Assembly: GCA_907163375.1 (NCBI GenBank)
Contig: CAJQUW010015335.1
Location: 5,001-69,000, forward strand
Reading direction: 5' to 3'
Length of the DNA stretch: 64,000 bases
DNA from: Prostheceraeus crozeri
Lineage: Eukaryota; Platyhelminthes; Polycladida; Euryleptidae
Shown in pieces: positions 53,452 to 63,641 of this stretch. Position numbers and translations under genes: made by a program. Numbering within the stretch: the stretch's first letter is position 1; each line of letters starts with the position of its first letter. The notes under the pieces were generated by a model, which saw only the letters and a list, made by a program, of their open reading frames with translations, did no database searches and was not told the DNA's origin.

Positions 53452-53943
53452 GACAATGAAACTCACTTCAGAATTGTAATAAGAACCGGAGAACGGAGGA
53501 ACGAAGAACGACGTCTGCTATGGACACTGAATTATTTGAAAATGAGTGAAAATTCGTTGTGTGCAACTTCTTTATATATGAAATTGACAAAGCAACTATG
53601 AACAAAGACCTTATGACATCACATCCTGGAATTGGTACGGTCAAACAAAATTGATAACTCAAACAAGAATTGGAACAGCTGGTTTATTTTTAACCTTAAA
53701 ACGGAAGTGCCATCATATGTGTTGAAAGATTTCTACATTTAAACAGTAGAGTGAATTCAAAGTAATATCAACTGATGGACTGATATATTATTTGATATAC
53801 ATGTTATTATTAATAGTCATATAATGATTCATATTTGAAGATATAAAACGTGTGATTTGAATAGAACATTAAATTTGAATTAAGCGCTAAATTTCGAAAA
53901 TTCAAATATCGCGCCAAAATGTGAATAATCAAATTAAAATACT

Positions 53944-53972
53944 AGGGTTAAGGGTTAGGGTTAGGGTTAGGG
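53944..53972 (+). repeat. Telomere-like (TTAGGG)n tract
   Basis: About four units of GGGTTA with one variant (GGGTTAA). TTAGGG is the telomere repeat of most animals. The tract is very short. Confidence 0.8.
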
Positions 53973-54007
53973 AAGCAAGAAGAGTATCTATGGCACCCGG
54001 AACCCAT

Positions 54008-54058
54008 GGGTAAATAAATTTTCGAGTGCGCGAAGCGCACTCGAAAATTTATTTACCC
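54008..54058. repeat. Perfect 24 bp hairpin with GAA loop
   Basis: GGGTAAATAAATTTTC... (54008-54031) is exactly complementary to 54035-54058 around GAA. A second, imperfect hairpin with the same ACGAAGCGC centre follows at about 54068-54104. Confidence 0.9.
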
Positions 54059-54273
54059 TATAATCCGAAAAATTTCGAGGGCACGAAGCGCCCGAGAAAT
54101 TTTGAGGCCCCCCCGCCGTGTATGAAGTGTATGAAGGTCAAGGTCAGGTCTAAGGTCAAGGTCAAGGTCTAGTGTAGAGGATTGTATATTATGGTAATTT
54201 TTAATTGTAAAACTTTAACTTTGAAAATTTGCAAACTTAGTCATTTTTGTAAAAAAACTTGGAATTTTTTCAA

Positions 54274-54600
54274 GTTGCATACAGATGCATACAACTAGGA
54301 TTTCTTCATCAAATGGGTACATACAATATATCATTCGAATGCTCTTTTCATGCTGATTCTAATGGTGTATCGTATGACACATGTATGACGTATAACTAGA
54401 GAGCTACATGTCTTTAAAGAATGGGCTAAAAACTTAGTGAATTTAAAAATCTAACATTTGTCTGCTTGCATACAGTTGCATACAACTAGGATTTTCCCAT
54501 CGAATAGGTACATACGTTACATCATTCGAAAGGTCTTTTCATTCTCATTCTTATGGTGTCGTGTATGACACATGTATGATATCATCCTGGACTGCTACAA
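54274..54600. repeat. Diverged 190 bp tandem pair
   Basis: GCATACAACTAGGATTT..., GGTACATACR, ATCATTCGAA and GACACATGTATGA recur in the same order at about 54274-54410 and 54466-54600. Scattered differences show the duplication is older than the insertion of the element. Confidence 0.7.
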
Positions 54601-54836
54601 GCATTTTAAAATTAACAACATAACTGTTTCTTTAAAAGTTATATGTTCCCATTTATTTCAAGTTGAAGTCTTCATATTTTTTTTTGTTTCAATTCAGTTA
54701 TTGAACATCATTAATTGTAGATAGTTGGTCCCCTTTCCCATTCAGACCTTAATTGAAGACCGATTTGTGAAATGATAAAACAAGTCTGTTCATATATACA
54801 AATGAATATTAAATGAAGAGATTAAGAAAAAACACA

Positions 54837-55304
54837 CTAAATATCATCAAGGTAAGGAAAGGGTACAAGTTTTTTCAAGTCCACTTGCACATGGATCCTG
54901 GTCTTTTTGGGCGCACAGGGACAGCGACGTGGTGTGTCAAGGTCGATGACCGAAAATTCGAGAGCGGTTGTGAGGTTCCGCTCGTTCGGCTCCATTCGCA
55001 TGAAGACCCGTTTCGTGTAGTATTTTTTCGGCGCGTTCTTCACTTTGACAGTGACCCTTCCATAAAGTGGCGTTCGCATGGACTTCTTATTCATGTGACG
55101 CATCGTCTCGATTGATACGTCACTATCCTCACCATCATCACTCGAGTAGTCGGGCGATGCAGGGGCTTGGGTGAACACCACCGGCTCGTTTGGTGTTGTC
55201 GATCGCTCCATCGGAGATTGGGGAGGTGTATTGGTACGTTCCACTGGCGAAGTGGTACGATCAGCAGTACCGTTCTCAACTGCGGCTTCCTGTTTGCGAT
55301 CCAT
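54837..55304 (-). CDS. 155-residue Polinton accessory protein
   Basis: Intact. The first 60 residues are Ser/Thr/Pro-rich with SP/TP sites (TTSPVERTNTPPQSP) and an acidic patch (SSDDGEDSDVS), and the remaining 90 are basic and beta-like (GRVTVKVKNAPKKYYTKRVF, TRIHVQVDLKKL). A phosphorylated, disordered tail on a small globular domain suggests a regulatory protein. No family is recognised. TATA box at 55386-55393 and a CCAAT box at 55419-55425 precede it. Confidence 0.55.
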   Translation of the reverse strand: MDRKQEAAVENGTADRTTSPVERTNTPPQSPMERSTTPNEPVVFTQAPASPDYSSDDGEDSDVSIETMRHMNKKSMRTPLYGRVTVKVKNAPKKYYTKRVFMRMEPNERNLTTALEFSVIDLDTPRRCPCAPKKTRIHVQVDLKKLVPFPYLDDI

Positions 55305-55385
55305 TATGACTTGTAGATTTAAAATAATTGTAACTTGTAAACGTGAGGATTAGAACCTTTGATAAGAATCGGTAAAAACCTCGGA

Positions 55386-55470
55386 CTTATATACTTTTTA
55401 AACAAAGGAAATCCTAACAGCCAATCAGAGAGGTACCGAACATCCCTAAAGAATATATAACTATATAAAG
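55386..55470. promoter_or_regulatory. Divergent promoter region near the right end
   Basis: Minus-strand TATA GTATATAA at 55386-55393 serves the 155-residue gene and GCCAATCAG (55419-55427) may act as a CCAAT site. Plus-strand CTATATAAAG at 55461-55470 lies 57 bp before the ATG at 55527 of the rightward Cys-rich gene. Confidence 0.55.
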
Positions 55471-55526
55471 GATGTCATTGTTCCAAACTGTTAAGTACTT
55501 ATCCTCAACGTTCCATAACAAGAAGC

Positions 55527-55817
55527 ATGTCCTCAAAACCATTATTTTATTTTCAAAATGACAGCCAAGTCATTATGGGAGGTTAGTTGGATATGACCGT
55601 GCATCTCTGTTGCGGCTGCAAAGTGGCCCTGTGGAAAACCTTGACTGTGTCAGCACTTCAAAGGCGGAGTGGACTACCGGTGAAGTGTCCGGTACACGAG
55701 TGTGACCATGACTTTAGCAACAATCAGACATTTCATGAATGGTGTGATGACTTCCTGAAGATCATGGAGTCGCCTGAGGGACATGATCTGTACCCATCAT
55801 TTATTTTTAATGCATAA
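55527..55817 (+). pseudogene. Small Cys-rich protein near the right end
   Basis: The body of the protein (from 55593) shows CCGCKVALW, then LPVKCPVHECDHDF and EWCDDFLKIME, which may form a zinc-binding site of the CC..C / C..H..C kind. An in-frame ATG at 55527 follows a TATA box at the expected distance, but the frame is broken about once before the Cys-rich body. It is the only rightward gene in this half. Function unknown. Confidence 0.4.
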
Positions 55818-55955
55818 ATTAAACTTACATTGTAAATCTCTTGTCTTTTTTCATTTTAAACATAGTTCTGGAATTGGTTTTCTTATTGGGGAGCAACTAA
55901 ATCATAACTGCACAGTAAAGTTTCACATCTAAATAGTGCTACATTTAAAATAATT

Positions 55956-56255
55956 GTCACAATAGTCGCAATTGAGCAAACCCATTCAAAATCAAACAAC
56001 GGACGTCTATCGGTACGTACCCAAGTGCTCAGAACCTAACCACACAAGTTCGATCATAGACGTTCCGAAACACAGTGTACTCAATCGATTGTACCAAACA
56101 CATGTACCTATCCAGTAAAACAGATCTCATACAAGTTCCTATTCATAACACTGAATTATACATGTTCCTATCCATGTACCTATTGATAACACTAAATTTT
56201 ACATGTACCCATCCATGTACCTATCCGTCGCAAGTAGGGCACAGTTTTCACTACT
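55956..56255 (-). repeat. Polinton right terminal inverted repeat
   Basis: Inverse of 35703-36002 with about four mismatches, followed by the target duplication AAGATC at 56256-56261. Confidence 0.95.
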
Positions 56256-57447
56256 AAGATCCATCTATATGAAGAAGATTTTCGAGCGAAGATTACAGAT
56301 TTGTGAAGGAATGTTGGTTCAAGAAATGAGATTGTTTGATGAAGAATCGCATAGACAATATTTTAGGATGTCCAGGGAGACGTTTGATATCTTGTTAAAA
56401 AAGTTGTGGCCCTATATCAAACATGGAAATAATCACAAGAATCCAATTATTCCATTTTTGCGATTAGCAATTACTCTCAGAATATTAGCTACTGGTGATT
56501 CTCAACAAACTGTCTCCTTCAGCTTCAGAATGGGAAAGTCTACGGTGAGCACCATTTTTCATGAAACTTGTAAAGCCATTGTGACTGCTCTTCAGGAAGA
56601 ATGTATACCTCATCCGTCTGAAAGTGATTGGAAAAACATCTCTAATATGTTCTGGAGTAAATGGAATTTTCCCAATTGTTGTGGGGCAGTTGAAGGTAAG
56701 CATATTGTTATCAGATGTCCAGCTGGATCTGGTAGTCAGTATTTCAATGATAAAAAGACGTTCTCGATTGTTTTATTGGCATCTGTTGATGCGGATTACA
56801 AGTTACTGTCGGATCTTATGGACGAGAAAGTGACGGCGGAATATTCAACATCATCCAACTTTGGAAAACGTTTGAAGAATGGAACACTGAATTTACTTCC
56901 AAATCAAATTTTGCCAAACTTGAGTCATTCTGAAGTGCCTCAACCCTACTTGTTCGTTGCGGATGATGCTTTCCCTCTGACGACCTTCATGTTGAAGGCA
57001 TATCCTCGAGACTGTTTGACGTTCAGGGAAAGAATTTTCAATTATCGTCTCAGTCGAGCTAGAAGGTTGGCTGAAAATGGATTTGGTATTCTTGCCTCTC
57101 GTTGGCGATTGTTTTACAAACCATTACTTCTGCCACCTGATAAGGTTAACATAGTCGTTTTAGCATGCGTTATTTTGAACAACTTCTTACGAAAATTGGA
57201 TCAAAGACCCTCGAAAACCGCCGACGATAAGTATGTTACTCCAGCTTATGCAGACTTGGAAGACTCCGACGGCAACCTTGTTTTGGGTCAGTGGAGAACT
57301 CATGCGCATGGAATGACTGGATTTGAATCAATAAGACACTTTGGAAGCAACAATTACTCACAGTCAGCGGCATCTGTCCGTAATTATTTCAAAGATTTCT
57401 TCTTAAGTAATGGAGGATCTATTGCCTGGCAAACAAAAATGGTTTAA

Positions 57448-60400
57448 GGAGGCATGTCAGATCAATGATGTAGAATGAACAAACATGAATTCGTTATTTT
57501 ATAACGACTACTGTACAACAATACATACATATACTATTTGATATGACATTTGGACTATTATGATCGTCATAAATTCAGGTGAACTTACGCATTGTTAGAG
57601 GAGCATATCATAAAATTCAATTTGTGATCTTACAAAACAGCATCATTTATAATTAGATTTAAAATATGCGGCTATATTAAGTAACGAGGGATGTAAAGAA
57701 AAACGTCTAAACATCAAAAAATTCGGTACACGCTTAAAATACACCGTTCAATTAATGAATTATGTAACAAACGATCCGTTTAGAGGTTAAAACAAATATG
57801 CGCTAAACTTACGTTAATCATCTGCTCATTTGAAAATAATTTTGTAAATATATAAATTTTTTTTCTTTAGAATACTAACATCTTAAATTATTGATTGGAT
57901 TCAATAAAACTTACAGTGTTTTTACTGTGGGGGGAACCAAAAAAGAGCCGATTTCATTCATTAATAATTTTTTATTTATTTTATTAATGATAATAATACT
58001 TTAATTCATTAAAAATCATAAAATTTGAAACTGATTCTCAATGACAAATACAATGATAAACACTTTTTGAAGATAATTAACATTGGATCAAAAGTATCAC
58101 AGCTCAAACAACAACGCTTTATTTTTCACATTTGTATGTCAAATTTGAACTCATAACTATCTGACTACGAAACACAGTTTCAAGGCCATTGTTCTTCCTC
58201 ACGAAGAGAAGAGAGTACAGACGACATTAGAGGCAAAGTTGTATAAGTAATAGCTATTGCACTGGGAGCAACAGTCGATCGCGTAGCGCGAGATAGATAG
58301 ACATTTAGATAGACCTAAATGCAAGGTTTCATTTTTCGCACTCCTCACTCGTCACTTTTTCGTCCTAAACTTAGATCATTTTCAAATAATTTATGACTGA
58401 AATTGAACGACAATGACATAGCAGAGCATAAATAGTACCTGAAAATGGTACGAATCTAAAATGAAAAATATATGTGGCCCGCCAATACTTCACACAACAA
58501 AAATTAACCCTCTATAAAAACGAGTTGTGCACCCCTGGTGTAAGGTATATTCTTGGTTTCTCTTACGCAATATCACATATACTTCCTCCCACATTATCAC
58601 ATTCAATCATTATCGAGTGACTGATTAAGTACGACAAAATATATGTTTATTGCTTATTTGACAGAATGTACCAGTGCCGGTATTACTTGTGAACTGGTTG
58701 TTGTTGAGGAATGTGAACTAGTCATGCTGATGATTCCTAACATTGGATGAAATTGAGGTTATTTGGATATTCAGACTTGTAAATGGGCCTTCATTTTCAG
58801 GCCCGAATGACGGCCCATGCCCGTCTTCATGGAAATGATCAGACTCAAGCCCGATCATTTAGGCTTACTCTGACCTTATATAGCGATATGCAGTGTTACA
58901 TATATTACGATATACATACATTCATGGTTCATTTTCAGTCATATTTCTGACTTAGATTTTCATCATGAGATGTGGTTGTGTACGTTGCACTATCTTTGGC
59001 AGTTGAAGAACAGCTGACATATAAGAATTAAACACAGCCAGTCATTGCGATCGATATACCTCTTTTAGTTGCTGACAACTATGATTTTGAGACTCCTAAT
59101 TTTCTGTGCGTATTCTGACTAAAGTACCGGCATCACCGCTATCCATTTTACCGATGCTTTCCGTACTAGCGGAACCGGTACATTTTTCAGTTGCGTCTTC
59201 GTTCAATTTTGCTGAAGAAATATTGCAATGTAAATAGTTCGTGGTCATTACACGAATTAATCGGTTATGTCACAATTTCATCACATCCCTCAATCCAGGA
59301 TCGAAAAGGGATCTGTTTTGAAGACATTCTGTAGAGCATCACTAAAGAGATTGAATGCACCTAAAGAGAGGATGATCTACAAAATTCTAAGATTGATCAT
59401 ATATCTTTTAAAGAATCGAAGAAGGTGTAGACATTCTCTGAAGTGATAGAGACAGTGGAAGAAAATCTACAAAAAGCTGTGACAGAATCTTTAAATATCG
59501 GTAGTGATAGTCCAGTCATACCACGTAAAAATCAGCAGAACTCGGATTTCATCTTCAACTTAGTTGCGATCATACACCTAACACTCCATCGACTTCAGTG
59601 GAAGCGGAGATAGCTTCATTACTGTTGGATCTTTTTGTTGTAAGTTTCGCAACCATATGTCAAGCAAAGCACCGTGTCTCGCATTTAATTCGCTTAAGCA
59701 TTGACGGCGAATTTTTGCAAATGACAATTTTAACTTTTTTAAACAAATAGTCCTAGTGCGCCTGCATCATTTGTTACTTTCAACACGATTTGTCGACGAA
59801 TGTATAGATTAATTTTCGTATATAACAGCCGGTATTTTGCAACCGACAATACTGGTAAACACCGATTCTTTCATGGCTCAAATGCCGCAATTCCGCTGTT
59901 GTGAAAATGGTCCAGTATTGCGACTCCTAACTCTAACACAAGAATAATATTTAAATTCAATAATTTACACTTTCTAGTTGCATTATTTTAGATCACCATA
60001 GGCTAATTGTTTGATCACGATAGTGGGCACCTTTCATTTGCGTAATTCGTGCATATTTACTTCAACATCATGCGTTTGCATCGGTATGTTTTCTAAATAT
60101 TGTGATCTGACTTTTACAACCTCACCAGTATGAATGGAAAATACTTTTCAGGCTCAGCCCGGGCACGCTTCTGGTCAAAGATATCAGGCCAGAGTTCGGT
60201 CCCGGACCTGTACCGTCAACCCGTGGACCACCCTGGCCACTTGCTAGTCTGGGTATGTTCCCATTTTTACAAATGAGACAGCTTAATATAGATTTTTTGA
60301 ATTGATTGACCTTACGGTCAGTTATCTGTTATGCCATTCTAGTGTTCCAGTATACGATGTGATGGCTGATGTTGGTAGAATCATGTAGGTGAACCTTTAG

Positions 60401-61640
60401 GATCAAAGTGTTGCACATTCTGGCTGATAATTTCAGTGACATTTAACTTGACGATGTTTGTGGGAGAAGTTTATTATTTACAAAGTACTATGCATCAGAA
60501 AGAAACTTGCATAATCCTTAAAAACGAAAGATCCTTAAATTTCCTTGAACTCTTTGTTTATACATCTTTAAATAGCAATTTATAAACAAAAATACTTTCT
60601 TGACAAAGGGAAGGAGAGACAACTACAACAGGCTCGAGATGTTTAAATTAATCATGAGCTTCATGATCGAAAGCATAAAGGAAAATGAATGCGATTATCT
60701 GTCACAACGCTGAAAAATGAAGGTTTATATTTCGGTGCGGATGCATATATAATCCCATAGAACATTACAATAACAAATTGTGGTAAAAATATATCATTTT
60801 AGACATTCGCTATCTTCCGTTGAAGACACATCTTTACTTGTCATTCATAATTCGAACTAAAGGGAAAATGACATCAATAACCTGATTCATTGAGTACAGG
60901 CTCAACCACAGACAATTTGCCATCTCTGTGTGTGGGCGCCACAACCATCAAGACAGACGCAAGGAATCCATCTCCGTTGGCTTGACATTGAAAACAAGTT
61001 CAAGTAGTATACCTGTGTTGCTGGGTTAGTAGGACTTATGATTAACGGTGCGAAACAGCGATTTTAGATTTGATAGATGAACTTCTTGGGGACCTCAAGA
61101 CTAGGGTTTAATCCCGGTACCGGTACGGAACCGGTTCCATCTATAATTCGGGAATACCGGAACCGGTTCCAAGTCAATTGGTACCGATTCCCTGGAAGCA
61201 GATGGTCGCGTTGTTCGATGACGACAGCCATCTCACGACATCCAATGAGAACCAAGCTCCATCAATCACCGTCTGACATCAGTGCTATTGAGTTAATTGT
61301 TTAGAGGAAGTCTAAAAATAGATCTGAGTTCATCACATCTTATTCTAAGAAAGGCGCAAAACAAGGTTTGATCCACGGAATATTTTCATTCATTTATTGA
61401 CTGACTTTGTCATTGATTGCTCTTTTGTTTTCTTCCGTTTGGTTATTCATCTTGAGTGAGCAGTTCAATCCTGCCCTGTCTGTTTTCTTGTCTTCGCTTT
61501 AGTTCCTGCTCTTGTTAGCTTTTTCATCAGCTTTCTTTGCTAGTTTAGAGTTCCGGGTGAAGTTGCTTGGATTTTCTCGACGACTTTCTTTTTGCGGTTA
61601 GAGAGATAAGACAGTCTTCCCGGCCCCAGTCATATTCCAA
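57448..61640. other. No gene recognised
   Basis: About 4.2 kb of AT-rich sequence. I find no protein family on either strand and no matching right end for the Harbinger element. The T/A-rich stretch at 57900-58060 and the palindromic block at 61110-61195 are the only structures noted. Confidence 0.4.
61110..61195. repeat. Palindromic GGAACCGGTTCC block
   Basis: GGAACCGGTTCC occurs twice, 39 bp apart, within a wider self-complementary context (GGTACCGGTACGG, ATACCGG). It may be a small transposon fragment. Confidence 0.45.
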
Positions 61641-61644
61641 AGGC

Positions 61645-62012
61645 TATTCCAATCACATGTTATTTTTGATGATCATTTACTTGGATAGTATACATACTCA
61701 CTAGCACTTGTCAATTTTATGAACCATTTTCAACATTAAAAATAATTCTAACTTGTACAATTTATGAATCCTATCTCTTATCATTAAAAATAATTCTAAC
61801 TTGTAAATTTTATGATCGATTTCCAATCTTAAATTCAATCTTTAACATTTATTTTAACTTCTATTCTATCATGATATGACCTATAACCCATTACTATCAA
61901 CAGAATAAAAATAATCATAGCTTACCATGTATGTTTATTGCATGGAGGATTGAAATAAAGAAATTAAAGAATGGATACACATACAGACATATGTTACAAA
62001 TTAAAGAATCTA
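61645..62012 (+). repeat. Left copy of a direct repeat
   Basis: ATTCCAATCACATGTTATT... through TTAAAGAATCTA is repeated at 63642-64000 in the same orientation. The last roughly 200 bp appear identical, and earlier parts carry scattered differences. Spacing is about 2.0 kb. They could be terminal direct repeats or units of a tandem array that continues past the window. Confidence 0.85.
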
Positions 62013-62294
62013 TACACTTACAGAAAAATTAGAAAGTCCAGCCCAAGGAAGTGAATAATGTCCCCCAAGCCTCGCTTCGACCAGAGAATAGAAATCGGAC
62101 CCACGCAAATATTCATTTGACTTTAGTAAGAAACGAGGGAGAACTCAGAATCCCATTGTTTTTAAGCAACAATTGAATTGGTTCACGTATAATGTAGATT
62201 TGGATGATGAATAAATGTAGTGATCAATCTCCTATTTTTGTGACTATGGGAAGTGTCAGAACTAAGTAAGGACATCTATCCTAACACAGCAATC

Positions 62295-62567
62295 ATGCAA
62301 CGTGGAGGTATTTATCGCGGAAGTCGTCGTCAAAAAGGGGGAATTTACCGTGGGAGTCGCAGACAAAAGGGTGGAATCTACCGCGGGAGTCATAAACAAA
62401 GAGGAGGTATCCTCCCATTTTTACTCCCCCTCGTCCCTGCACTTATTGCCGCAGGGAAAGCTGCAGCGTTGGGAGCAGCGGGTGCAGCCGGTGCCGCAGG
62501 CGTAAGTGCTTTAGCGAATAAAATATCAGGAGGAGGAAAACGTCGAAGGAGACATCATCATCGCTAA
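62295..62567 (+). CDS. Adenovirus core protein X (mu)-like ORF
   Basis: 90 residues from the ATG at 62295. Three near-identical RGGIYRGSRRQK units lead into QRGGILPFLLPLVPALIAAG, an Ala/Gly-rich hydrophobic stretch and a KRRRRHHHR end. Adenovirus pX has RGGILPLLIPLIAAAIG at the same place, a close match. In adenovirus the processed protein condenses DNA in the core and the GG sites are cut by the viral protease. Adintoviruses and Polintons carry relatives. This ORF is not in the Polinton at 35-56 kb, so it marks a second virus-like fossil. Frame open. Confidence 0.65.
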   Translation: MQRGGIYRGSRRQKGGIYRGSRRQKGGIYRGSHKQRGGILPFLLPLVPALIAAGKAAALGAAGAAGAAGVSALANKISGGGKRRRRHHHR

Positions 62568-62600
62568 ACCAATCATGTTGTACACCACCCTAGGGACGGG

Positions 62601-62608
62601 TATATAAG
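62601..62608 (+). promoter_or_regulatory. TATA box of the nuclease-like gene
   Basis: TATATAAG 32 bp upstream of the ATG at 62640, in a GC-rich context (AGGGACGGG). Confidence 0.55.
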
Positions 62609-62639
62609 TCGAGAAACACAAGGTGAGATTCATTTCACG

Positions 62640-63634
62640 ATGCGTCGGATTCAGCACTTGGGCGAGCTCATGCAAGGTTCTTATACCATTACATTTGATC
62701 ATCCTAAAGTAAAACAATGGTGGGTGGAGCAGAAGAAGCCGGTGCGCAATTTCATCGTATTTGATACGGAAGGAGATCCCATGCAGGAAGTTGCTGCCAT
62801 TTGGTGTCATTATACACCCAGAGACGATAAACCGACTGGATATGTGACCATTACATCGCACTTCCATGACTTTATCAAACATGAAACATCAGGGTGTGAT
62901 GTTTTTGCGACTCAACTTATTCATGGTCTCAACCCACGTGTGATTGGGAAATGTGGTGCAGAAGAGAGTGTGATTGTTCACCGTTTTAATTGCTGGGTCC
63001 ATGAAATGACACGCGAGTATGGAGACGCGGAACTGATTGTAGGGAATGGATTATCAGAGATGGAAAGAGCTTGGTTGAAAAGCATAAATCTCTTGGAAAA
63101 AGTGACCATGGATAGTATTTCTCTCCCCGAATGGTCTCAACGCATTGACTCTCATTGGAATATATTCTCCTCATGTATGCGGGATAGTGAAGTGTATAGA
63201 CTTGGCTACAAGGAACATATGCGTCGCGGATGTCACTGGATGAATCATTCCCAGTATGAAGGAAAGAAGCGTACCGTTGAACCCTGTTGCATTTACGCCG
63301 AGGGAAAGCACTTACAGAAACGCAAGCTGCCAAGGTACAGTATGGGTACCACTGTGCGCTGTCAGATGTGGTCGAGATTCTTCTTCATTATTGCTTTGAA
63401 CTACACTATCGACTTTATGTGCTGTATTTAAATTATGATTCCTGTGAAGCTGCATGGGCCTGGACCAAGATTGATCACATCACTGTGATGCATGAATCAA
63501 CCACGGTGGACAATGGACAACTCCACAAGTCTTACATTGTTCATTATTGTAACTTCAGTGACTATGCCGAACATCGTACCTTGTGCAAGAATAATGCACG
63601 TTGTGAAATAACTCAAGAAAGTGCATCTCTATAA
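62640..63634 (+). pseudogene. DEDDh exonuclease-like protein of a virus-like element
   Basis: The start shows FIVFDTEGDP with the paired acidic residues of motif I, then a middle GNGLSEMERAWL like motif II and, late in the gene, HCALSDVVEILLHY, the H-x(4)-D motif III of DEDDh 3'-5' exonucleases. Nucleases of this type occur in many DNA viruses. The reading frame is broken, about once. It sits 70 bp after the core-protein-like ORF and between the direct repeats, so both probably come from one integrated element. Family assignment rests on motif spacing. Confidence 0.5.
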
Positions 63635-63641
63635 TAAAATG

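Larger units (their letters stand above)
53690..54800. other. Non-coding structured region of the Polinton
   Basis: About 1.1 kb without a gene, holding TTAGGG-like repeats, two hairpins, AAGGTC repeats and a 190 bp tandem pair (given separately). It divides two leftward transcription units and is a candidate replication or boundary region. Confidence 0.45.
35703..56255. mobile_element. Polinton (Maverick), 20,553 bp, nearly whole
   Basis: A large self-synthesising DNA transposon / integrated virus of the Polinton-adintovirus group. Inverted ends of 300 bp begin AGTAGTGAAAACTG. The 6 bp target duplication AAGATC (35697-35702 and 56256-56261) is perfect, as the family requires. It carries ATPase, integrase, penton, major capsid, protease, polymerase B and core-like proteins, plus accessory genes. 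Rightward genes fill the left half and leftward genes the right half, converging near 45.4 kb. Terminal repeats differ at about four of 300 sites, so it is young. Polymerase and a few accessory genes are broken (around eight breaks overall), while the virion genes look open. Confidence 0.95.
35437..57447 (+). mobile_element. PIF/Harbinger element interrupted by the Polinton
   Basis: The left end GGCCGGTTCATAGTTC (35437) follows TAA. The transposase gene begins at 35638 and is cut at 35702 by the Polinton, resuming at 56262. Its right end after 57447 is not recognisable. The host element must have inserted before the Polinton did. Confidence 0.75.
35638..57447 (+). pseudogene. Harbinger transposase, split by the Polinton
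   Basis: The ATG at 35638 (MDAPVPLL) leads to a basic run RKKKKRS at the insertion point. The sequence after the target duplication continues IYMKKIF, matching KRIYMKRIF of the first Harbinger copy in register. Then come MRLFDEESHRQYF, TGDSQQTVSFSF, GAVEGKHIVIRC, VADDAFPL, NYRLSRARRLAENGFGIL (Glu present) and a natural-looking end at 57447. The first catalytic Asp is Glu here (GAVEGKH against GAIDGKH). Two compensating indels garble the DGGIFS region (56800-56850). The gene is therefore dead for reasons besides the 20 kb insertion. No intron interrupts the 3' part, unlike the first copy. Confidence 0.8.

Noticed and set aside
53468-53662. Minus-strand open frame upstream of the small membrane protein
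   Set aside because: It has no ATG at a sensible distance from the TATA-like box and reads as an untranslated leader.
53944-53972. Evidence for a chromosome end or interstitial telomere
   Set aside because: Only about four units, inside an intact Polinton with terminal repeats on both sides. Too short to mark a former telomere.
61064-61304. Opposed open frames around 61.1-61.3 kb
   Set aside because: They run through the palindromic GGAACCGGTTCC block, so open frames on both strands arise from self-complementarity.
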